From Phycisphaerales bacterium (lineage in GTDB: Bacteria > Planctomycetota > Phycisphaerae > Phycisphaerales > SM1A02), in contig JABAAC010000141.1 of the NCBI GenBank assembly GCA_014238965.1, positions 1 through 55,690 of the forward strand: 55,690 bases of DNA, given 5' to 3'. The notes beneath the pieces were generated by a model. The model saw only the letters and a program-made list of their open reading frames with translations, was not told where the DNA came from and made no database searches. Below are positions 36,801 to 43,499 of this stretch, in pieces. Made by a program: the position numbers and the translations under genes. Numbering within the stretch: position 1 is the stretch's first letter; the number at the start of each line of letters is the position of its first letter.

Positions 36801-38166
36801 CTTCAGGAGCCAGCCGCTGAGCCTGCGTAATGGCCTCTTCGACTCCATTTGGACGAAGATGCAGCACACGAACATCGGCTGTTTCAATCGATTTGGCATC
36901 GAGCGCTGGCACAATTGCCATCACAGCGGCCACTTCCTCGGTGGGACCAGCCAGCACTAAACTACGTCCGTCTGGCCCTGCAGCCATTCTGAGGCGGCTT
37001 TTTCGACTCTGAGGCAGAATCTTGTCTAGCGCCAGAAGAACTGCCGGGGCACGGGCATCCTTCAAGGGCATGTTCTCGATGGTCTGTTCACCCCCCGGGG
37101 CAGAGGAGCCCTCCAAAGCAGCGACCATTTGAGCGACTTCCTCAACACGGCCCTTCAGCCCAGACACACCAATTGAGAGCTGTTCCTGCATCGGCACGAG
37201 CACCGGCCGCTCGCCCTCAGGCATGGCGGCAATCACGGTACTCAGTCGCTGAATCGCGCTGTTGACATCAAGCAACGAAAGTGGCAACACACGCAGTTCG
37301 CGATCGCCACCACCGGACGCTGTGTCGAGCAGCGCAATGATCTCTCGCAAACGATCCATTCCCGGCTTGGCACCCTTTGCGATAATTGCATTGCTTCGCA
37401 CATCGGCACTGAACGACACACCTTGCAGTGATACCTCTTCAACCTTCTGCAATTTTCCCTTCTTGCCCGGAATCCATTTCTCAACCTTGACCGACATCAA
37501 GTCGTTCAGTGGTTTGATCAATGAATACGCAGGCACATGCTTAAGCGGAAAGACTTCGACTAAACCTTCGGGCGACTGCTGGTCGGCCTGTTCGATGATG
37601 TGCAACAGTCGGCGCACCTGGCCCGCCATCTCCGTGAGCACGATCGCGTTCTGGCCGGGCAGTGAGATGAGTTGGCCATACTCGCCAACCATCGGTTTGA
37701 GTTGCTCTGTCATTGTCTCGGCGGTCGCCGAACGAAGCGGTCGCATGACCGTGATCAGCTGATCATCAGTGATGTCATCCGGAACCGTGTTCATGAATGT
37801 CGGAAGGTTCGCCCGTTGCATGTCCTTGAGCGCTTCAAGCCGAAGCACGTCGCCGTCCACACGAACTGTGACACCCTTGGTCTGCAAAATTGTGTTGAGG
37901 ACGCGGAGCCCGTTAGAAAGGTCATACGTCTCCGGGGACTTGAATGTAATTGTGCCCTTTGGGACCTCCGTGGCAATGACCATGGGCATGCCCGCCGCGC
38001 GAGACACAACATCAAGCACCGTCTCAATGTCGGCTTGTCCAAATGCGAATCGAAGTTCGATGGGCGCGCGGACTTCCTCCGCAACAGACTCGTCCGCTAT
38101 CACATCCAAACTCAAACCGCTCAACACAGCTGAGAACAAAAGGACCGCGCGCAGTCGACCAGTCAT
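27853..38166 (-). CDS. gspD: Giant type II secretion secretin (GspD-like) with about 36 N-modules
   Basis: A 3,437-residue outer-membrane secretin; ordinary GspD is about 650-700. Order: signal peptide (1-24); N0 domain (about 35-111, 'ELRFAFGQADIETVLDVVSR', then 'KGVTVRVDGDVLRLEAL'); about 36 tandem secretin-N modules (about 136-3135); one secretin channel domain (about 3137-3410); and a charged C-terminal tail of about 30 residues. The channel domain has 'LIQVLLAEVSLDGGVDWG', 'HILSNPSVMAANNEEATINVG', 'DVGVSLVVTPSIN' and 'VIGGLINESYEHFTEKVPILGDIPLLGLLF' (read in parts), and the terminal 'NELVIVITPHVI'. The frame is unbroken over 10.3 kb. A GGAGAGG lies 8 nt upstream of the ATG. It follows the M/C-like gene and is coupled to a lipoprotein. 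I know of no standard secretin with this module number. Confidence 0.93.
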   Translation of the reverse strand: MTGRLRAVLLFSAVLSGLSLDVIADESVAEEVRAPIELRFAFGQADIETVLDVVSRAAGMPMVIATEVPKGTITFKSPETYDLSNGLRVLNTILQTKGVTVRVDGDVLRLEALKDMQRANLPTFMNTVPDDITDDQLITVMRPLRSATAETMTEQLKPMVGEYGQLISLPGQNAIVLTEMAGQVRRLLHIIEQADQQSPEGLVEVFPLKHVPAYSLIKPLNDLMSVKVEKWIPGKKGKLQKVEEVSLQGVSFSADVRSNAIIAKGAKPGMDRLREIIALLDTASGGGDRELRVLPLSLLDVNSAIQRLSTVIAAMPEGERPVLVPMQEQLSIGVSGLKGRVEEVAQMVAALEGSSAPGGEQTIENMPLKDARAPAVLLALDKILPQSRKSRLRMAAGPDGRSLVLAGPTEEVAAVMAIVPALDAKSIETADVRVLHLRPNGVEEAITQAQRLAPEELEGVDVDVSADGTAVITGPRSGVNRMGTLLTQLEAARPNTQETRRLPLMAARASEVATALRSSLGVLLDDAYKPGFTMPSLQPVDALQMLVVKAEPGQFKEIERAVRLLDVSSTIAEFEPMRSDPTALVNTVRHLVNAGALGKSVTDLELLPDLRTRTVLVSGRAADVDAVMALLKERDDATPLPLEMQMMAHDIKHSDPAALAPVLTAMLRDRARWPHVLRQAHAAGTPVPTSTVIADTSAGRLMIDAPADLMPLALTLLSELDRPASDAGAVEVRVIQLERADAGTVTMTIEAAMAAKGRFSPAARQVVVQAEPSSNAIVLTGPVGALAEAEQLIASLDEGVSAEASQVRTVYLEHARADSVAPVVEQLMGSETYTLQQRIEASRRRVALPEVRDSVKVAADSRLNAVVVVARPGVLPIAEALVKQLDVVDQAARTSRSLQVVPVMHADATELARTLQPLLAEDSALAPALVQVDRSSNTLVVRGDETQLARLRQVVSEIDRAALVSGKRLEVVPIDASKVDARELAATLKRLLDQHEGSSVEIVDLEDLLREAPAKSSQSSAAPLGIKYWLVAAAIGAQEPTEATVSIAIDPNTNSLVLLGGDRAVRRARALLDQLLKQSPRAPGSLRRIDLHGKHDPSRLSALLTQTLRTMTPAGGRRGDVAERVAIVPDPAGEAMFITCTDADFKTVTEVLRAITPSSNKNAVRVVKVIPLQESQANIAAAQVREMLRAQAGQVGRMQRMVIEVLGGEPVQGDIQPEQVVISGDHRTGALIVSGPPEAIPVVEQLVALIDAAPVAGQPAIQIFDVTHASAEDLERTILQLMQARYNSRRTKGIPVSMPEVVADKRTNSLIVTATGPQLSEVESLLSQLDVSTAKDFLPLETIDIVRSQPSAVAKLVKQSLLASDPAAAAGVTVVPDDDSGLLLIRADDSMRDRIKGLVTKLDRDRSDQFDIRTIQLERADAGMIAQAIQRLYDDRARISKSTRSVTVIGDPGSSTLLVAANDEDFAAVQDLSSRLDSPLNQEQFQIRAFPLKHAKAAEVSNTVKDMVMQLSFGAEIFGGWFGRSQSSNGAMPGRLAVFPDTRLNALVVTGHGESFDIVEQVIDVVDAASPEGSERTVRTYHVAGTSLQTVDDMVRDLYGSSRGRRWWDEGDETAPVVRLDEKHRVLIVAGNAAQHAEIQDLLDVLDTWAVGDRSIVKTFPLEEARASDVVQVLRESLGLRSDGSTSGTVITLEDGADPVEVRARIVADARSNSLIVTANEESIPVIASLIQDLDAVPTVAEVEYHLVSLEHAIADDVRWSLQQMVMSMPFPRPEIDSDRSSNQLIIAATPSQFEQLSTLIEQLDAPRSTTRETRFLALDHAEADKIRQALSVFYGPFAMEADTPSKLNVSIVADPSTNSLVVTAEESEWDGIESLIAELDNEAYDSSLQVRVLPLTHAEAKSVARSINEAFSREVTRRGGQSGNRKSGNDERDADIPTMLVQSEEWVSASAEPLTNSVIVAATGRTLERIEAIVATLDQPNTSVDVKVFVITLKASPVARVASTLTKTFTARAEQLHVPLSIEYDSMTNSLVVATSGALAQEIRQTAEQLDGMIPAAGHGVTVIELQHIAPSEAIRVIESLGLDEPVRNDTMSRLVNEPVRVTSLEGRNAVMVMSNPADTSTIVDILRAVDEDPSGAEAAMQIIELHNATAADMTRVLTEICNPANQQVGTPLAEAVQEQVRRLALRHDEIGRGLVSLDLTEPIRIVPHNTQNAIVVTSTTSNVLAVAAIVELLDLVPVSSAAVIRVIPLENIAAEDFRRIVEEVFSQSKSLSTLPGTDIQGRPSGIVGPALLDDVAMSVDERTNTVVIAGREDAVATVEILVERLDSDMATGWLEVRVIPLRFADPDDMADTLHRVLVEGSADLPNAGPMQAQVGRLRVAAGGGGVLDAQIFQPMDRLALVPEPALEALVVVGSPINIQVVAELVSMLDVEGASPASTVRVYPVEHATAPQLASMLNQLIQGQLRSGALDDDDAATIEADVRTNSIIVSSSPKVFSIVEALLDTLDSDEAPEFQEIRTLKLQSASATRVASLVQRMMDARVERLRAVEPEAAAMERTVVIADEVSNTLLVAASAGGFTVIEQMLERLDDAAYISSALVEVIDAGTSSAPRLADTIRTVMERRYADLPADMRRRQMPLIQVDTRTDSLLVSASPEDLKSIKDLVAKLDAVPVSPAIGLHVLPVGGSGNAERLAPRIEQLMQERARSLGEAQHPTDRVSVEFDTSINSLIVSASDENLVVIEELLRMLVDAEQTGDDGRVVDVIPLSIGQASEVARLLDDLYVREANRTRGAGTIRVSADSGLNSILVNAPQRDAEEIRDLIERLEGTSPADILEIRHIPLSSANAIETVSLIEDVLAGRSIGRGRARQMRSTVLRYMRVAAGDDDAAEMAITTALRETINLTPDVRTNTVIVRAPRDSMQLLVDMISDLDESSTGSKSLRVFVLENADALAMRTILRDLFRLDEGQDLLVLKPRDGQVAAVAAGALGESGLGGPGLEGGGLGGTELTAVPDPRQQLAITVDTRTNSLLVSGSPAYLDLVEEVVETLDTLEANERETLVYQLRNATAEEVARVLGEFVEEEQKTLIETLGVGQLGSAARMLEREVTIRGDVKSNSLLVSASPRYMKRVEEMIEALDVDPPQVLIQVLLAEVSLDGGVDWGIDFSARIGGASSDSGFALPVGGIAPVASLLGVPSLAIGSSDFQLVLEALESQGRLHILSNPSVMAANNEEATINVGELIYVAQGAQTYDTGVVSVPLEEKDVGVSLVVTPSINPDGYVRLDVKPTLSKLLAERDEPAVGVTSPRILQRTADTTITVHDGQTVVIGGLINESYEHFTEKVPILGDIPLLGLLFRSENTSLIRNELVIVITPHVIRSPADLDRINALTDGEIGRMNLPGSMLDQIKDGRLKRESLFTREDGVLKVKDLSVEESDEDVSP
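28762..37761 (-). repeat. Array of about 36 diverged secretin-N protein modules
   Basis: Each module averages about 84 residues and follows one plan. It starts with a strand 'lr-v-pL-hA-a-el', continues with a helix ending in a charged loop of very variable length, then has a strand pair around 'D.RTNSLIV.A' and closes with a helix 'ie.li..LD'. Good examples of the core are 'DVRTNSIIVSSSP', 'DKRTNSLIVTATG', 'DTRTDSLLVSASP' and 'DPSTNSLVVTAEE'. Early modules (about 3 to 8) are degenerate in the core. Inserts occur in some loops, for instance before 'DPNTNSLVLLGG' and a glycine-rich one before 'DTRTNSLLVSGSP'. The modules differ strongly in sequence, so the array is old and not a recent DNA amplification. 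Confidence 0.85.
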
Positions 38167-38233
38167 AAGTGACCCTCTCCTTGGGTTCAGTCAGGCTCCA
38201 TGCCTATGCGCCAGTCTACCTGTGCGACCCGAT

Positions 38234-39163
38234 TCAGGGGCGTTGAATAGCCTCGCCGGCCCCGACTACCCACTCATCACCTGCTTGGGCGAATGTCGCA
38301 ACGTCGATCCCATCAGGGTCAGGTTGAATGGAAATCAGTTTTATGCCGTTCAGAGCGTCGCCAACGACCATCCGCCGTCGCTTTCCCTTCTTGGATTGCA
38401 GCAGCACTTCCCCCTCTCCCTGCACTCGCCCAATGTGCACAACTCGCCAGCCCGGGGGTGGCTTAGCTGTTGGCCCGGGCCCCGGCGGCATTGGGGATGG
38501 CGGCGGCGAAGGTACGGCAAAGGGGTTGGGTAGATCCAGTGATGACACAGCCGAAAGCGGCAAGGCAAATTCAATCGCCTCCGTGGGCCCCGCGCCGGGC
38601 ACGAATAGCGCCGACAGTTGCACCGTTGCTTCAACCCTTGCGCCTTCATCGCGACCTGCCAGTCGAATGCGTGTCACGCGGTGCGGCCAAGGCTCGGCTT
38701 TGATTGACTCCACGAGCAAGCCCACCTGCGCCCAGGTGCCTTGGGCGGTGATACTCGCTGGAACAAGTAGAAAGTCTGGCTCATCGCGCAGCTCACGCAA
38801 GCTACGCAATTTGAATTCACGTTTGCCTGGCGACGCCTCTACTACCGGCGTACTTGTCCCAACACGCACATCCTGGACTCCTGCAGCTTCCGCCAACTCA
38901 CCAAGTCGAGATCGCAATGCTAAGTCCATCGCTTCGACAGTCGACCCCAATGTGCGAGAGGTAATGGCATCAATACCATTGGTGATGTCCTTTGAACGAT
39001 CCAGATCGCGACGGCGGCCATCCAACGATGCCTTCGCGCGATCGATGCGAACTTGAACGGCCGCGGCGGGAGATTGCACCCACGCCCAGGTCGCCCACCA
39101 CAGCACACCAATGAGCACAACTGCACCAACCGAGTACAAGACAACCGTGGTCCGGCCTGTCAT
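38234..39163 (-). CDS. GspM/PilO-like inner-membrane protein with GspC/PilP-like C-terminus
   Basis: A 309-residue bitopic protein. A single N-terminal membrane helix (VVLYSVGAVVLIGVLWWATWAWV) is followed by a coiled-coil segment (KASLDGRRRDLDRSKDITN), then a ferredoxin-like PilO/GspM-type domain of about 120 residues. A proline-rich linker (PSPPPSPMPPGPGPTAKPPPG, in parts) leads to a small beta domain ('HIGRVQGEGEVLLQSKKGKRRRMVVGDALNGIKLISIQPD', read in parts) like the GspC HR or PilP domain that contacts secretin N0. Fusion of M-like and C-like parts would replace the missing separate gspC. It overlaps gspL by 4 nt and precedes the secretin by 67 nt. Confidence 0.7.
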   Translation of the reverse strand: MTGRTTVVLYSVGAVVLIGVLWWATWAWVQSPAAAVQVRIDRAKASLDGRRRDLDRSKDITNGIDAITSRTLGSTVEAMDLALRSRLGELAEAAGVQDVRVGTSTPVVEASPGKREFKLRSLRELRDEPDFLLVPASITAQGTWAQVGLLVESIKAEPWPHRVTRIRLAGRDEGARVEATVQLSALFVPGAGPTEAIEFALPLSAVSSLDLPNPFAVPSPPPSPMPPGPGPTAKPPPGWRVVHIGRVQGEGEVLLQSKKGKRRRMVVGDALNGIKLISIQPDPDGIDVATFAQAGDEWVVGAGEAIQRP

Positions 39164-40665
39164 GGCGAGGGTGTCTCCGACGATGAGACACGATCGAGCC
39201 GAAGCGTCATGTCGTTAGGGAGCCGACGTCCATCTGCCGCGTCGGCGCCGCTGGTTGTTACAACCCAAGGCTCTGTGCGCGCAAGACGACTTCGCAACGC
39301 TTCAGCTTGATCACGCGATGATGCCTCCGCTTCAATGGTGACCCGCTCAGACCAGGGCAACGTCCACTTCGTTGGCGCGGTACCCCGAGGCGCATCAACC
39401 GCATTCATGTCTAGGCTTAGTACAACATCATCAAGCAGCACGTCACCAGGCGGTCCCACTGCTATGAGTACGGCTCCCAGGTCGGCAGCAAGGTCCGGAC
39501 CTGTGGATGTCCACAACTCCAAATGGCCCAATTTGAAGCTGTCGCGGTTGAACCGCCACCACTGTTTATCAAGGCGATCACGAGCAGTCTCAACCTGATC
39601 GAGTTGCTGCATCAAGACTCGCTCACGTCGACCGCCCCAGGCCCAAATGCCACCGAGCAGCACAACCAAGGCCAATATTCCCAACAAGACGCGCTGGCGC
39701 AGTTGCGCCGCTCGATCAGGCGATTGTCGTGGGTTGAGCAGATCAATCCAAGCGCGACCAGTGTTTTCGGCAACAAGAAGCCCAGCAAGCGAGCGAACTT
39801 CCTGCAGGTCCCGACCAGCGTCATCAATCCCCTCAGGAACATCCACCACGACCGCTGGCGCGGCGGTAATGGACGACACAGGCTCGGCCAACTGCGACAC
39901 GATTGCAACGGGGCCGCTGAGATACACCCGCGCAGGTTCAGGGCCTTCACCCTCTGTTCGCCACGCCAACCAAGTACGACGAACTTCCAGCGTAACCGCG
40001 CTGACAATCGCATCGAGATTGTCTGCGTCCAATGTCGCTGAACGTGCGCGCCTTGGTTCCCCATCTTCGACCCAGAGCACTTCAACGTGACTTCCAGAAA
40101 TGTCCACGATGACTAGTGATCCGATGCGAGGCGCAAGCGCCTCAGCGCCGAACAGCCGAAGCGTGACAACACGCGCCGGTCTACCAGCCAATTTCATCCG
40201 TCGACGAACATCATCAAGATCCGATGCGGGAATGGCGGCTGACAACACTTCGGCCGTCTCATCGCCGTGATGCACCGGCAGTGAATCGATCACTGCTGTT
40301 TCCGGATCGATGGGCAAATCACGTGCTGTAGCAAGCGCCGCCATTGCTGGCAGATCTGCCGGACTTGCGCCGGGCAGTTCCTGACGCTTGAGTACGACAT
40401 CTTCCCGCGGCACCGAGACAATGCATGCGCAACGAGGAATGCCCGCAGCGTCGAGCATGTCTGCAACCCATTGCGCCTGCGACTCTATGGTGTCCAAGCC
40501 ATCGGGCCGCGGTTTGACAACTGTGGCCTCGAGTCGAAGCCCTCCCCCATCGAGGCACACTGCGGATACGGCGCGAAGCCGTCGGGCCGTCAGTTCTACG
40601 GCTACTCGGTGTCGACCGGGCGTTGTGCGTCCCATGCGTTTGAGCATCGGGCGAATCGTACCCAC
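39160..40665 (-). CDS. gspL: GspL/PilM-PilN-like assembly platform protein
   Basis: A roughly 500-residue protein combining an actin-like cytoplasmic domain and a bitopic C-terminal part, as in GspL or fused PilM-PilN. The first half has 'RVAVELTARRLRAVSAV', a phosphate-type loop region, 'IVSVPREDVVLKRQELPG' and 'LVIVDISGSHVEVLWVEDGE', all typical of PilM/GspL ASKHA folds. A membrane helix (VLLGILALVVLLGGIWAWGG, about residues 328-347) is followed by a coiled coil (MQQLDQVETARDRLDKQWW) and a periplasmic alpha-beta domain. It would link the cytoplasmic ATPase GspE to the pseudopilus. The start could be GTG 40665, ATG 40647 or ATG 40635; none has a clear ribosome site. Confidence 0.75.
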   Translation of the reverse strand: MGTIRPMLKRMGRTTPGRHRVAVELTARRLRAVSAVCLDGGGLRLEATVVKPRPDGLDTIESQAQWVADMLDAAGIPRCACIVSVPREDVVLKRQELPGASPADLPAMAALATARDLPIDPETAVIDSLPVHHGDETAEVLSAAIPASDLDDVRRRMKLAGRPARVVTLRLFGAEALAPRIGSLVIVDISGSHVEVLWVEDGEPRRARSATLDADNLDAIVSAVTLEVRRTWLAWRTEGEGPEPARVYLSGPVAIVSQLAEPVSSITAAPAVVVDVPEGIDDAGRDLQEVRSLAGLLVAENTGRAWIDLLNPRQSPDRAAQLRQRVLLGILALVVLLGGIWAWGGRRERVLMQQLDQVETARDRLDKQWWRFNRDSFKLGHLELWTSTGPDLAADLGAVLIAVGPPGDVLLDDVVLSLDMNAVDAPRGTAPTKWTLPWSERVTIEAEASSRDQAEALRSRLARTEPWVVTTSGADAADGRRLPNDMTLRLDRVSSSETPSP

Positions 40666-40667
40666 GA

Positions 40668-41987
40668 TCAGCGCCAGCGTCCGACACGCTGAGCAGATGG
40701 CTGTGATGATGCCGCGTCTTCTTCCAAAGGATCATCCGGTAGCGGATCATCGATGTCTGCTCGATCGTCTTGAAAAAAGGCCCCGTCAACTGGCATGTCC
40801 TCTTCCGAGTCCATGATCCGAGGGGCACTATCGAGTTCGAGATCCTCCTGATGAAGAGGCTCTGGGAGCGGCAACCCCTCAATCGATCCGGGGGGACCAA
40901 TCAGACGGCGAAGCATGGCCACCCGTGGAACCTCGCCGGCAACATCAAAGACAACCTCGGCCCAAATTGGATCTAGCAAGACACTGGATTCATCTGACTC
41001 GATCACTTCACCACAGGCAATGGTGCATCGCCAAGTCCACGAGCCGACGGTGAGCAACGGAAGTAAGCCTGACTCGAGCGATCGGCTGAGCCCCGCTTCG
41101 GTCCACGGCCATGACAGTGTTGCTCTCAACTCATCGGGCAATGTGTCTCGAATCGCCACGAGATGGTGTGCTTGCTCGCTATCGATACCCGGCAACGTCG
41201 CAAGTGTCGACGCGGGCGCCCCGGCTAAGTCGATTCGACCCAACAGAAACCCTTCATCAGCAGGAGCGGTGTGTTGCAAAATAGCCCCCCAAAGTTCAGC
41301 GGTAGGCGACGCGGCTGCCACCCTTGTGGCGAAGGTCTCCGGTGCCCCTTCCGGAAGTGACGCCAAAACTTCGATCGCTTCATCGCTTAGGACATCATGT
41401 AACGATGCCGCAAATTCGTCGGACCATGGCTCGACCGTCAACTGCTCAGGACCGCGGATGGGCGCGTGCGCATACACGGTTAGGTTGACCCCCTCGGAAC
41501 TACTCGCAGATGAGCCGATCGCCTCCAATACTGCAGCACGATCAAGCAATCCCGTGTCAGGCGATGCATCCCTCGCGGCTACCACCGCATCGGCCATCGA
41601 CTGATTCATGTGTTCCAATCTCGACATTGCCTCAGCAGTTGCGTGGTTGGCATCTAGGCTGGCACCCTCTGCAATAGGTTCGGGATTCTGGTCGCCAACA
41701 CCCAGCAGCCGAACGACAATTCGGCGTCCTTGCACGGTCCAAAGCGTGAGCTCTTGGGGCAAGTCCGCAGGCACGCCCGCTGCAAGTGCATCTCGCTGAT
41801 CGGCCAACTGCTGCAGGAGCACGCGCACAGCAGACTGCATACGAAGTTGTGCATTGGAGCGCCGCACATCCAGATCGCTCGCTGAAACACTAACTGCTGC
41901 AATCTGCACCAGAGCCGCAGCAAGCCATATCGATGCCGCGCCTATGACCGCCACGGAAGCAAGCACAATGCCACGTCGTTGCATCAT
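40668..41987 (-). CDS. gspK: GspK-like minor pseudopilin
   Basis: A 439-residue protein starting with a short basic leader and a hydrophobic helix (RRGIVLASVAVIGAASIWLAAALVQI, in parts), as in GspK-type tip pseudopilins. The helical stalk is followed by a large globular part containing helix-hairpin-helix-like 'ASTLATLPGIDSEQAHHLVAIRD', a hallmark of GspK family proteins. The cleavage motif is atypical (RRG^I, without a clear Glu5), which also matches GspK, where the Glu is often missing. The C-terminus is very acidic (DDRADIDDPLPDDPLEED). It overlaps gspJ by 4 nt and leaves 2 nt before the most upstream gspL start. It should cap the pseudopilus tip with GspI and GspJ. Confidence 0.8.
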   Translation of the reverse strand: MMQRRGIVLASVAVIGAASIWLAAALVQIAAVSVSASDLDVRRSNAQLRMQSAVRVLLQQLADQRDALAAGVPADLPQELTLWTVQGRRIVVRLLGVGDQNPEPIAEGASLDANHATAEAMSRLEHMNQSMADAVVAARDASPDTGLLDRAAVLEAIGSSASSSEGVNLTVYAHAPIRGPEQLTVEPWSDEFAASLHDVLSDEAIEVLASLPEGAPETFATRVAAASPTAELWGAILQHTAPADEGFLLGRIDLAGAPASTLATLPGIDSEQAHHLVAIRDTLPDELRATLSWPWTEAGLSRSLESGLLPLLTVGSWTWRCTIACGEVIESDESSVLLDPIWAEVVFDVAGEVPRVAMLRRLIGPPGSIEGLPLPEPLHQEDLELDSAPRIMDSEEDMPVDGAFFQDDRADIDDPLPDDPLEEDAASSQPSAQRVGRWR

Positions 41988-42541
41988 GTTGGCTCCATAC
42001 CAAGGCCTGGGATCACCAAAATGCGCCGTCGGTCCGGTGGCGTGTCCTCATCAGGCTCGGCCAGAAGCCAAGCATCAATCACCACAACGCTTGGCAAACC
42101 ACCGGTCTCTAACGTATCGAACGAGTCAACCCACTGACCATCATGTCGGGTGCGCACACGCAGCGTGGCCATGCCGGGCACGATGACGCCTTCGCCTTCA
42201 AGGCCGGTAAGCGAAATGCCTACGCCGTCATCTTGCATTGATACAACGTGTCGGCCTGGCACGGCAGTTTCAATGCCGGGCCGATCCATGGCCGCGTGCA
42301 GCCGAATGGACCGCGCTGATGTCACAAGGCCAGGCAACGCCCCCGCACGAACGGCGACGGTTGTAAATGCGTCGTCGATCGTGTCGAGCGCCAGATCCAA
42401 GGTCCGAAGCGACTCGGTCCGATCCACAATCCGCTGGCGATCTCGTGCAAGACCAAGTAACAAGGTGGCGGACACCGCGAGGGTGGCAATCAACAACGAT
42501 GTGCCCAACAGCACTTCGACCAATGTCATGCCTCGCCTCAT
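41984..42541 (-). CDS. gspJ: GspJ-like minor pseudopilin
   Basis: Roughly 185 residues from the ATG at 42541 (MRRGMTLVEVLLGTSLLIAT). The cleavage motif is G^MTLVE, with the required Glu5, followed by a 20-residue hydrophobic helix and a beta-rich globular part ('GISLTGLEGEGVIVPGMATLRVRTRHDGQWV', read in parts) that fits GspJ. The frame extends 19 codons upstream to 42598, but that part lies inside gspI. It overlaps gspI and gspK by a few nt each. It forms the tip complex with GspI and GspK. Confidence 0.78.
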   Translation of the reverse strand: MRRGMTLVEVLLGTSLLIATLAVSATLLLGLARDRQRIVDRTESLRTLDLALDTIDDAFTTVAVRAGALPGLVTSARSIRLHAAMDRPGIETAVPGRHVVSMQDDGVGISLTGLEGEGVIVPGMATLRVRTRHDGQWVDSFDTLETGGLPSVVVIDAWLLAEPDEDTPPDRRRILVIPGLGMEPT

Positions 42542-42945
42542 CAAATGCGCTCCTGTAGGCGCAGGTCCGATGGCACGAGCGCCCGAACCATTGCCCAAAC
42601 ACCATCTTCGTCACGCTCGCGCACCGTCACGACGAGAAGCACAAGCCCTGGCTCTGTTGAAGGCTCCGATTCCACATCGAGAACTACAACATCGGCGTCA
42701 CCGGCAAACACCGACTGTTCAAGCAGTTCTGGCATGTCTTCATCACGGAGGTCGCCGAGCCCCACAAGGCCCGCTTCAGCCATACGCACAATTGCCACCG
42801 CCGCGTCATTGCAACGGCGGCGCCTATCCGCTCGATCCAGTGCCTGTTCCGCATCGTCCATTGCCTGCAGTGTGAAAGCGCCGGCACCGACCACGATGAC
42901 CAACGCTACAAGTACCTCCATCAGCAATACACCACGGCGCCTCAT
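42541..42945 (-). CDS. gspI: GspI-like minor pseudopilin
   Basis: About 134 residues from the ATG at 42945 (MRRRGVLLMEVLVALVIVVG). The leader and cleavage motif G^VLLMEVLVAL with Glu5 are typical of GspI, as is the short length. The globular part ends in 'LVLLVVTVRERDEDGVW'. The frame continues to 43026 inside gspH. Its ATG overlaps the gspH stop and its stop overlaps the gspJ ATG, so the three are translationally linked. Confidence 0.78.
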   Translation of the reverse strand: MRRRGVLLMEVLVALVIVVGAGAFTLQAMDDAEQALDRADRRRRCNDAAVAIVRMAEAGLVGLGDLRDEDMPELLEQSVFAGDADVVVLDVESEPSTEPGLVLLVVTVRERDEDGVWAMVRALVPSDLRLQERI

Positions 42946-43499
42946 GACATGGGCTCGGGCACAGGCAATTGTGAGACAGGTGGCTCGACTGATGACACAT
43001 GGCCGGTTAAAGCATCGAATTGCCATGCACCGCGTCGGCCATTGCCGTCTTCGAACACCAGTGGCTTGGGCATTCGTGCTTGACCGTCGGGCAACACAAT
43101 CGCTATCACCATTGGCAGTTCATCGTCTTTGGATGCAATTCCCGCCAAATGCATATCCATAAGCACTGGCGCATCATCTTCACCAATCCATGGGCGAACG
43201 CGCAGCATGTCTGGCGATTCCAGTCGAACGAGAATTGGCTGTTGTCTATCAATCGCTTCGATACGCGCTCGTTCAAGCAGCGTTCGCAATCGGAAAGCGT
43301 CCGAGGTCCAAGCAGCTTCGTCTCGAACAGTTTCAGCAGTAGGCAACACGAGCGCACCCACCGCTAACAACAGCATGAGCACGAGCAGCAATTCGAACAG
43401 TGTCAGTCCGCGGCGTTCAGCCGGTCGCTGTGTCCGAGCCACTGCTTGGGAAACTGCCGTCCGACTCGATCTCGCCGTCTGCGTTCTTTCGGCGGTCAT
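42942..43499 (-). CDS. gspH: GspH-like minor pseudopilin
   Basis: A pseudopilin of up to 185 residues. The cleavage motif is G^LTLFELLLVL with Glu5, followed by a hydrophobic helix and a stalk ('LRTLLERARIEAIDRQQPILVRL') very like GspH/FimT. The globular beta part includes 'KPLVFEDGNGRRGAWQFD'. The ATG at 43499 overlaps gspG by 83 nt and gives an unusually long leader; a GTG at 43442 would give a 12-residue leader and a 26-nt overlap. The start is unresolved. Confidence 0.78.
   Translation of the reverse strand: MTAERTQTARSSRTAVSQAVARTQRPAERRGLTLFELLLVLMLLLAVGALVLPTAETVRDEAAWTSDAFRLRTLLERARIEAIDRQQPILVRLESPDMLRVRPWIGEDDAPVLMDMHLAGIASKDDELPMVIAIVLPDGQARMPKPLVFEDGNGRRGAWQFDALTGHVSSVEPPVSQLPVPEPMS

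Noticed and set aside
28762-37761. Recent tandem duplication of DNA in the secretin gene
   Set aside because: Modules share only a protein-level pattern; no long identical DNA blocks were seen by eye.
27853-38166. The giant frame as an adhesin, RTX toxin or polyketide synthase
   Set aside because: The modules carry the secretin-N pattern throughout, and the C-terminus is a clear secretin channel domain; there are no RTX, Ig-like or ketosynthase motifs.
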